From CALEUX01 sp037439945 (GTDB lineage Bacteria > Bacteroidota > Bacteroidia > Bacteroidales > Marinilabiliaceae): a DNA stretch of 12,421 bases. The position numbers and the translations under genes were made by a program. Where the stretch lies: contig JBBIVA010000118.1 of NCBI GenBank assembly GCA_037439945.1, positions 1 through 12,421 of the forward strand, in the 5' to 3' direction. The stretch's first letter is position 1. Each line of letters opens with the position of its first letter. This document shows positions 7,010-12,421 of this stretch, one piece after another. A model generated the notes under the pieces. That model had not been told where the DNA came from. It saw only the letters and a program-made list of their open reading frames with translations, and ran no database searches.

Positions 7010-8842
7010 ATGATTCAGAACTATTCAGAAGAAACCATTCAAACCCTTGACTGGAAAGAACATATACGCCGCCGGCCTGGCATGTACATTGGTAAGCTTG
7101 GTGATGGGGCTTATGCCGACGACGGAATTTACGTTTTGTTAAAAGAGGTAATGGACAATTCCGTTGATGAATTTATGATGGGGTTTGGGAAAAAAATTGA
7201 CATTACCCTTAAGGATGGGGCGGTTACGGTTAGGGATTTTGGGCGCGGTATCCCGTTGGGAAAGGTAATTGATGTAGTATCAAAAATGAATACCGGCGCC
7301 AAATACGACAGCAAAGTATTTAAAAAATCTGTGGGCTTAAACGGTGTAGGTGTAAAAGCCGTAAATGCATTATCATCGAGCTTTAAAGTTACAGCCTTCA
7401 GGGATGGTGAAGAAAAAGCTGTTGCCTTTAGTAAAGGTGAGATAACTGATGACTTTCCAATTGTTGAATCAAAACAACCAAATGGGACACTGGTTGAATT
7501 TACCCCCGACTTGTCGATATTTGAAAGTTACAGGTTCAGGGAAGACTTTATCGAAGACCTTTTAAAAAACTATACTTATTTAAATACAGGTCTGGCTATT
7601 AATTTTAACGGGAAAGTTTATCAGTCACAAAACGGGTTATTAGACCTTCTTGATGAGAAAATGACTGAAACAGGGTTATATCCCCTGATTTTTCTTAAAG
7701 ATGTAAACCTGGAAATTGCTTTTACACATACAACCCAATACGGAGAGGAGTATTATACCTTTGTAAACGGACAACACACTACCCAGGGCGGAACACACCT
7801 TTTGGCCTTTAGGGAAGCCATTGTAAAAACCATACGGGAATTTTACAATAAAAATTTTGATGTTGCCGATATTAGGCAGGGAATTGTTGCAGCAGTGAGT
7901 ATAAAAATTGAAGAGCCGGTATTTGAGTCGCAAACCAAGACCAAACTAGGTTCAAAGGATATGGAGCCTGACGGTACTTCGGTTCGTAATTACGTTCTGG
8001 ATTTTACCAAGCAGCATTTAGATAATTATCTGCACAAATTTTCAGATATAGCAGATATTATTCAAAAGAAAATTATAGAATCTGAAAAGGAACGCAAAGC
8101 AATTTCAGGAATTCAGAAATTAGCCAAGGAAAGGGCCAAAAAAGTAAGTCTTCATAACAAGAAATTGAGGGATTGCAGAATTCACTACAATTCCAATGAC
8201 CAACGCAAGCTTGAATCATCAATATTTATTACCGAAGGAGATTCTGCAAGCGGCTCAATTACAAAAGCACGAGATGTTGGTACCCAGGCAGTTTTTAGCC
8301 TAAAGGGAAAGCCTCTTAACACGCATGGGTTAACCCGTAAAGTGGTATATGAAAATGAGGAGTTCAATTTGTTACAAGCCGCCCTTAATATTGAGGAAGG
8401 GCTGGAAACACTTAGATACAACCATGTTATAATTGCTACTGATGCCGATGTTGACGGTATGCACATCAGGCTGTTGCTTATAACCTTTTTTCTTCAGTTT
8501 TTCCCAGAACTTGTAAAAAACGGGCATTTATACATACTTATTACACCATTATTCAGGGTTAGGAACAAAAAACTAACAAAATATTGTTATTCCGAGGAAG
8601 AGAGAGTTAAAGCCATTAAAGAGCTTGGCCCAAATCCGGAAATCACACGCTTTAAAGGTTTGGGTGAAATATCGCCTGATGAGTTTAAGCATTTTATTAA
8701 TAAAGATATGCGCCTTGACCAGGTTCGTATGAAAAAAGATGATGCAGCAAAAGAGCTTCTCGATTTTTACATGGGCAAAAACACACCCGAACGTCAGAAT
8801 TTCATAATTGACAACCTGGTGGTTGACGAGGAAATGATTTAA
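7010..8842 (+). CDS. parE: Type IIA topoisomerase B subunit (topoisomerase IV ParE type)
   Basis: ATPase/TOPRIM subunit of the tetrameric enzyme that passes one DNA duplex through another and unlinks daughter chromosomes. The 610-aa product has the GHKL ATPase domain: RRRPGMYIG (20-28), Glu46 and Asn50 in KEVMDNSVDE, Asp76 in VRDFGRGIP, and the ATP lid GLNGVGVKAVNALS (109-122). The transducer domain follows, with the switch lysine probably Lys310 in QTKTKLGS. Then comes the TOPRIM metal site with Glu409 and Asp411 (TEGDSASGS) and DADVD (478-482), then PLN (435-437) and FKGLGE (548-553). Its short length and its pairing with a ParC-like gene 135 bases downstream argue for topoisomerase IV rather than gyrase; the family is sometimes annotated gyrB-like in Bacteroidota. 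The ATG at 7010 puts the N-terminus at the expected place, and an out-of-frame ATG at 7000 leads nowhere. Confidence 0.95.
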   Translation: MIQNYSEETIQTLDWKEHIRRRPGMYIGKLGDGAYADDGIYVLLKEVMDNSVDEFMMGFGKKIDITLKDGAVTVRDFGRGIPLGKVIDVVSKMNTGAKYDSKVFKKSVGLNGVGVKAVNALSSSFKVTAFRDGEEKAVAFSKGEITDDFPIVESKQPNGTLVEFTPDLSIFESYRFREDFIEDLLKNYTYLNTGLAINFNGKVYQSQNGLLDLLDEKMTETGLYPLIFLKDVNLEIAFTHTTQYGEEYYTFVNGQHTTQGGTHLLAFREAIVKTIREFYNKNFDVADIRQGIVAAVSIKIEEPVFESQTKTKLGSKDMEPDGTSVRNYVLDFTKQHLDNYLHKFSDIADIIQKKIIESEKERKAISGIQKLAKERAKKVSLHNKKLRDCRIHYNSNDQRKLESSIFITEGDSASGSITKARDVGTQAVFSLKGKPLNTHGLTRKVVYENEEFNLLQAALNIEEGLETLRYNHVIIATDADVDGMHIRLLLITFFLQFFPELVKNGHLYILITPLFRVRNKKLTKYCYSEEERVKAIKELGPNPEITRFKGLGEISPDEFKHFINKDMRLDQVRMKKDDAAKELLDFYMGKNTPERQNFIIDNLVVDEEMI

Positions 8843-8935
8843 CAGACTGATAAACTAAAACAAAATATTAAAGGATATAGGGAAAAGAGAATATTACGGA
8901 TTTATAAAAGTCTAAGCTGATTAATGAAATTTTCC

Positions 8936-8953
8936 TGATATAACTTTATATCA
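8936..8953. promoter_or_regulatory. 18-bp perfect dyad just upstream of parC
   Basis: TGATATAA (8936-8943) and TTATATCA (8946-8953) are perfect inverted copies around CT. The dyad ends 24 bases before the parC ATG, in the 135-base spacer after parE. A stem this AT-rich with a 2-base centre is a poor RNA hairpin, so a DNA-binding site is more plausible; chance in AT-rich DNA is also possible. Confidence 0.3.
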
Positions 8954-8977
8954 ATCAAATAAAAGGTATAAATACAA

Positions 8978-11602
8978 ATGGAGAACGACGATTTATTTGA
9001 AGAAACCGAAGAAATTATGCCTGATGATGGCAGGGAACTAAAATTGCCAGGCGTTATGGCCGATACCCCTAAAATTACTCCATTGCAGGGAATGTACCGA
9101 AGCTGGTTTCTTGATTATGCCTCTTATGTGATTCTTGAAAGGGCCGTACCGCATATAAATGATGGGTTAAAACCCGTTCAGCGAAGAATTTTATATGCCC
9201 TGCGCCGCCTTGAGGATGGACGGTATAACAAAGTTGCAAATGTTATTGGTTTCACAATGCAGTTTCACCCCCACGGCGATGCTTCTATAGGTGATGCCAT
9301 GGTGCAGATTGGACAAAAAGAATTACTCATTGACACCCAGGGAAACTGGGGTAATATATATACCGGTGATGGTGCTGCTGCTCCCCGTTACATTGAAGCC
9401 CGTTTAACAAAATTTGCCCTGGAAGTGGTTTTTAATCCCAAAACAACTGAATGGAAACCAACATACGACGGACGAAACAAAGAACCAATTACCCTACCGG
9501 TAAAATTTCCGTTATTACTTGCCCAGGGAGTAGAAGGTATTGCTGTTGGACTGGCCTCAAAAATTCTTCCGCATAACTTCACCGAACTGGTTGATGCTTC
9601 AATTGCTTATCTTAAAAATGATGTTTTTGAATTATTCCCCGATTTTACCACCGGAGGAATGATGGACATAACAAGGTATAATGATGGGCTAAGGGGGGGA
9701 GCTGTTAAAGTACGGGCAAAAATTAACAAGGTTGATTCAAAAACTTTGGTAATTACCGAAATACCATTCGGTAAGAATACTTCAACTCTTATAGAATCAA
9801 TTTTAAAGGCCGTAGAAAAAGGGAAAATTAAAATCAGAAAAATTGACGACAATACAGCCGAAAACGTTGAAATACTTATACATTTATTTCCCGGAACATC
9901 ACCCGATAAAACAATTGATGCACTATACGCTTTCACAGATTGCGAAATATCAATTTCTCCGAATGCATGTGTGATTCGCGACAATAAACCATATTTTCTG
10001 GGTGTTTCAGATATTTTAAAAGCCAATACTGACCAAACAGTCTTTCTTTTAACCAGGGAACTCGAGATTCAAAAAGAAGAGCTTGAAGAATCATGGCATT
10101 TTGCTTCGCTTGAAAAAATATTTATAGAAAATAAAATTTACCAGCGAATTGAAGATTGTGAAACTTATGAAGCAATAATACAAACTATTGACCATGGACT
10201 GGAACCTTTTAAAAAGGTTTTAAAAAGGGAAGTTACACGGGATGATATTATTAAGCTTACTGAAATTAAAATAAAACGTATATCGCGCTTCGATGCAAAA
10301 AAAGCTGATGAATTTATAGCTTCTCTGGAAGAAGAGCTTGAGCAGGTTGAATACAACTTGTCAAACATAATACCTTATTCAATAGATTATTATAAAAGAT
10401 TAAAGAAAAACTACGCAAATAAATTTCCAAGGAAAACAGAACTACGAAGTTTTGAAAATATTGAAGCTACTAAAGTTATAGTTAAAAATGAAAAACTTTA
10501 TATTAACCGTCAGGATGGATTTATAGGAACCGGGTTAAAAAAGGATGAATTTATAAGTGACTGCTCCGATATTGATGATATAATTTTATTTTACAAAAAC
10601 GGAACCTACATAATAACCAAAGTTCAGGAAAAAGCTTTTGTGGGTAAAAACATAATTCATGTTGCCGTTTTCAGGAAGAACGATGAACGAACAATTTATA
10701 ATGCAGCCTACCGCGATGGCAAACATGGTGCTACTTATGTTAAACGTTTTGCGGTAACAGGTATTACCCGCGATAAGGAGTATGATATTACGCAAGGAAA
10801 TGAAGGGTCTGAGGTAACTTATTTCAGTGCAAATCAAAACGGAGAAGCAGAAGTTTTAAGAGTTGCCTTAAAACCAAAACCACGGATACGGAACCTTATT
10901 TTTGAGTTTGATATGGCTGAACTGGCTATAAAAGGACGCAATGCAATGGGTAACATCCTTACTAAGGCCGATGTTCATAAAATTGCCCTTAAGCGAAAAG
11001 GGGAATCAACTCTGGGTGGAAGAAAAATATGGTTTGAACCTGAAGTTTTAAGATTAAACACCGATGGACGTGGAAACTATCTGGGTGAATTTAATAACGA
11101 TGAGCAAATACTGGTAATAACAAGCAACGGCGATTTTTATACTACTAATTTTGACATCAGCAACCATTATGATAACAATGTTCAGCGTATTGAAAAATTT
11201 AATCCCGATATAGTTTGGTCTGCTGTTTATTTCGATGGAGAACATCAATATTACTATGTAAAGCGGTTCCAAACTGAAGCTTCAGCCAAACCACAACGGT
11301 TTATAGGTGAACATCCGGGTTCATATTTAGTGAAAGTATCGAGAGTTGATTATCCAAGGTTGGAAGTTAAATTTGGCGGGAATGATAAGGATAGGGATAA
11401 TATGATTGTAGAAGTAGCCGAATTTATTGGTGTGAAGAGCTATAAAGCAAAAGGAAAACGTCTTACAACCTATGTGGTTTCAAAAATCAAGGAAATTGAG
11501 CCCTTAATAAAACCAGATGATAAAATTATTGAACCCACTGAGGAAGAGAGTAACCAAACTGACCATATTAAAGAGAACGACGGGCAAATGTCAATGTTTT
11601 AA
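8978..11602 (+). CDS. parC: Type IIA topoisomerase A subunit (topoisomerase IV ParC type)
   Basis: DNA-cleaving and religating subunit, partner of the ParE-type protein encoded just upstream. The 874-aa product opens with an acidic tail (1-20). The winged-helix/tower domain follows, with YASYVILERAVPHINDGLKPVQRR (47-70), the quinolone-region motif HPHGDASIGDAMV (97-109) and the active-site Arg137-Tyr138 in AAAPRYIEARL. ITEIPFGKNTSTLIESI (259-275) matches the GyrA ITEIPY region. A coiled-coil-like segment (about 360-480) leads to a C-terminal beta-pinwheel (about 490-830). No canonical GyrA box (QRRGGKG) is visible; only KGRNAMGN (652-659) is reminiscent, so decatenation rather than negative supercoiling is expected. 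The last 35 or so residues are charged, probably disordered, and end in QMSMF. Ala102 replaces the Ser of GyrA position 83, while Asp106 matches position 87. The ATG at 8978 has an A-rich leader. Confidence 0.95.
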   Translation: MENDDLFEETEEIMPDDGRELKLPGVMADTPKITPLQGMYRSWFLDYASYVILERAVPHINDGLKPVQRRILYALRRLEDGRYNKVANVIGFTMQFHPHGDASIGDAMVQIGQKELLIDTQGNWGNIYTGDGAAAPRYIEARLTKFALEVVFNPKTTEWKPTYDGRNKEPITLPVKFPLLLAQGVEGIAVGLASKILPHNFTELVDASIAYLKNDVFELFPDFTTGGMMDITRYNDGLRGGAVKVRAKINKVDSKTLVITEIPFGKNTSTLIESILKAVEKGKIKIRKIDDNTAENVEILIHLFPGTSPDKTIDALYAFTDCEISISPNACVIRDNKPYFLGVSDILKANTDQTVFLLTRELEIQKEELEESWHFASLEKIFIENKIYQRIEDCETYEAIIQTIDHGLEPFKKVLKREVTRDDIIKLTEIKIKRISRFDAKKADEFIASLEEELEQVEYNLSNIIPYSIDYYKRLKKNYANKFPRKTELRSFENIEATKVIVKNEKLYINRQDGFIGTGLKKDEFISDCSDIDDIILFYKNGTYIITKVQEKAFVGKNIIHVAVFRKNDERTIYNAAYRDGKHGATYVKRFAVTGITRDKEYDITQGNEGSEVTYFSANQNGEAEVLRVALKPKPRIRNLIFEFDMAELAIKGRNAMGNILTKADVHKIALKRKGESTLGGRKIWFEPEVLRLNTDGRGNYLGEFNNDEQILVITSNGDFYTTNFDISNHYDNNVQRIEKFNPDIVWSAVYFDGEHQYYYVKRFQTEASAKPQRFIGEHPGSYLVKVSRVDYPRLEVKFGGNDKDRDNMIVEVAEFIGVKSYKAKGKRLTTYVVSKIKEIEPLIKPDDKIIEPTEEESNQTDHIKENDGQMSMF

Positions 11603-11710
11603 TCAATTGCACCCTTTAGTGTTTTTTTAGTTCGATGTAGTTGATTGATAAGTTATTGAAATTTTTCTTTTCAGTATTTTAATTTCTACTACTTTCATTA
11701 TAAAAATTGC

Positions 11711-12241
11711 ATGGATGAAATGTGTGTAAAGCGTATTTTTTTGGTTGGATTTATGGGAAGCGGTAAATCAACAGTTGGGCGTAATATTGCCAGGGCCTTA
11801 AACTGGAAATTTATTGACCTCGACAATTTTATTGAAGACAAAGAAGGAAGCACAATTACTGATATTTTTAACAAAGTTGGTGAAAATGAATTTAGAGTTA
11901 TAGAGAAAAAAGCTCTTGATGATGTTATCGAATACGAAAATGTTGTAGTTGCAACGGGTGGCGGGGCCCCCTGCTATTTCAATAATATGCAGTTAATGAA
12001 GGATGCAGGTCTGACTATTTATTTAAAGCTCAGTTCACTGAATTTATTTGAACGGTTGGTTAATGCACGTAAATCAAGGCCATTGATAGCAACAAAATCG
12101 GATAGTGAATTACTTGACTATATTGAAGCCAAACTCACCGAAAGGGATCCATTTTACAAACAGGCATCAGTAATTGCTGATGCATCAGCCACAGGTGTTG
12201 AACCTTATTTAAAAATTATTAAGTTAGCCAATAAAAATTAA
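11711..12241 (+). CDS. aroK: Shikimate kinase
   Basis: Cytoplasmic NMP-kinase-fold enzyme that phosphorylates shikimate to shikimate-3-phosphate in the route to chorismate and aromatic amino acids. The 176-aa product fits the family. It shows Walker A GFMGSGKST (13-21), the shikimate-binding Asp38 in FIDLDNFIE, Arg62 in NEFRVIE, Gly83-Gly85 in ATGGGAP, the lid arginines around ARKSRP (119-124), and Arg145 in ERDPFY, where the family keeps a substrate-contact arginine. Met4 (11720) is an alternative start only 7 residues before the conserved RIFLVGFMGSGKS strand; the ATG at 11711 is kept but the choice is not secure. It lies 108 bases after parC on the same strand with no strong terminator between, so co-transcription is possible although the functions are unrelated. 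aroK and aroL cannot be told apart here; aroK is used as the general name. Confidence 0.95.
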   Translation: MDEMCVKRIFLVGFMGSGKSTVGRNIARALNWKFIDLDNFIEDKEGSTITDIFNKVGENEFRVIEKKALDDVIEYENVVVATGGGAPCYFNNMQLMKDAGLTIYLKLSSLNLFERLVNARKSRPLIATKSDSELLDYIEAKLTERDPFYKQASVIADASATGVEPYLKIIKLANKN

Positions 12242-12305
12242 CACTGGTTTTTCATTGTGTAATAATCCCATAAAGCCTTTGGAATAAAATACACCCATTG
12301 CCACT

Positions 12306-12374
12306 AAAAAAAAATCTATTTAACCCGGATTAGTCATTAGTTCATTGCCTTTCTAATGACTAATACGGGTTAAA
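12306..12374 (-). terminator. Repeat hairpin plus T9 acting as terminator for the edge gene
   Basis: Read on the minus strand, the long hairpin 12374-12319 is followed after four bases by nine consecutive T (complement of 12306-12314). That is the layout of a rho-independent terminator, and it begins directly at the stop codon of the minus-strand reading frame that enters from the right edge. It would also oppose transcription arriving from aroK on the plus strand, though without a T-tract on that side. Confidence 0.5.
12319..12374. repeat. Right copy of the dispersed hairpin repeat
   Basis: TTTAACCCG (12319-12327) pairs perfectly with CGGGTTAAA (12366-12374), and ATTAGTCATTAG (12329-12340) with CTAATGACTAAT (12353-12364). 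The single mismatch in a 22-bp stem is G12328/A12365. The 12-nt loop TTCATTGCCTTT is identical to that of the left copy, and 32 consecutive bases (12333-12364) are the same as 14-45. It sits 77 bases past the aroK stop. Confidence 0.9.
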
Positions 12375-12421
12375 TTATTTGGTGCCAAGCGCAAATTTTA
12401 AAGGAGGTACATTTAACCACC
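12375..12421 (-). CDS. Probable 3' end of a minus-strand gene (partial)
   Basis: One minus-strand frame is open from the window edge for 14 codons (WLNVPPLKFALGTK) to a TAA at 12377-12375. The residue make-up is protein-like, the stop lies exactly against the hairpin repeat, and the repeat plus T9 makes a terminator in the right direction. Another frame is also open for 16 codons to a stop at 12373-12371, so the choice of frame is not certain. The product cannot be identified from so short a tail. Confidence 0.35.
   Translation of the reverse strand, partial: WLNVPPLKFALGTK

Noticed and set aside
7010..11602. Gene pair as DNA gyrase gyrB/gyrA
   Set aside because: The B subunit is short and the A subunit lacks a canonical GyrA box. 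Adjacency and domain make-up fit the Bacteroidota topoisomerase IV-type pair better.
11601..11646. Terminator between parC and aroK (T7 run and AATCAA/TTGATT arms)
   Set aside because: The arms are six bases with a 34-base loop, and the T-run lies inside the loop rather than after a stem.
12241..12260. ACAC/GTGT hairpin right after the aroK stop as a terminator
   Set aside because: Only four base pairs with a 12-base loop and no T-run. The repeat hairpin further on is a better stop.
1..12374. The two end repeats as boundaries of a 12-kb mobile element or composite transposon
   Set aside because: The enclosed genes are ordinary metabolism and essential topoisomerase genes. There is no transposase or integrase and no target-site duplication is visible. 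Two same-orientation copies of a dispersed repeat explain the pattern, and the window edges may simply fall there.

Overview
The window is AT-rich bacterial DNA, most likely from a Bacteroidota species. A marine or gut Bacteroidales/Marinilabiliales-type bacterium is a guess. The clues are a stand-alone ParE-like/ParC-like topoisomerase pair of the Bacteroidota kind, weak or absent Shine-Dalgarno sequences with A-rich leaders, and TANNTTTG promoter-like boxes ahead of the topoisomerase genes. No rRNA, tRNA, CRISPR array, transposase or phage gene was seen.

Left half (about 80-6650, minus strand): an arabinose module read right to left. It runs from a secreted GH51 alpha-L-arabinofuranosidase to L-arabinose isomerase (araA), L-ribulose-5-phosphate 4-epimerase (araD) and ribulokinase (araB), and closes with a good hairpin/T-tract terminator. 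The glycosidase frees arabinose outside the cytoplasm. AraA, AraB and AraD then convert it to L-ribulose, L-ribulose-5-phosphate and D-xylulose-5-phosphate for the pentose phosphate pathway. No transporter or regulator gene lies in the window. The non-coding gaps hold a 73-nt structured stem after the glycosidase gene, a set of TAAAAG half-sites ahead of araA that could be an operator, and a 9-bp inverted repeat between araA and araD. That repeat helps decide the araD start.

Right half (about 6890-12241, plus strand): the two subunits of a type IIA topoisomerase (topoisomerase IV type), then shikimate kinase (aroK). The 362-bp divergent region between the glycosidase and parE carries two Bacteroidota-type -7 boxes facing parE. 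The A subunit ends in QMSMF, which resembles a sliding-clamp-binding motif, and has Ala at the main quinolone-contact position.

Edges: the window is bracketed by two same-orientation copies of one 54-56-nt hairpin repeat (1-54 and 12319-12374) with an identical 32-nt core. Each lies just downstream of gene 3' ends. The right copy abuts what looks like the last 14 codons of a minus-strand gene entering from outside. The coding content is ordinary core metabolism and DNA topology. The less explained material is in the intergenic structures and the two topoisomerase A-subunit details.
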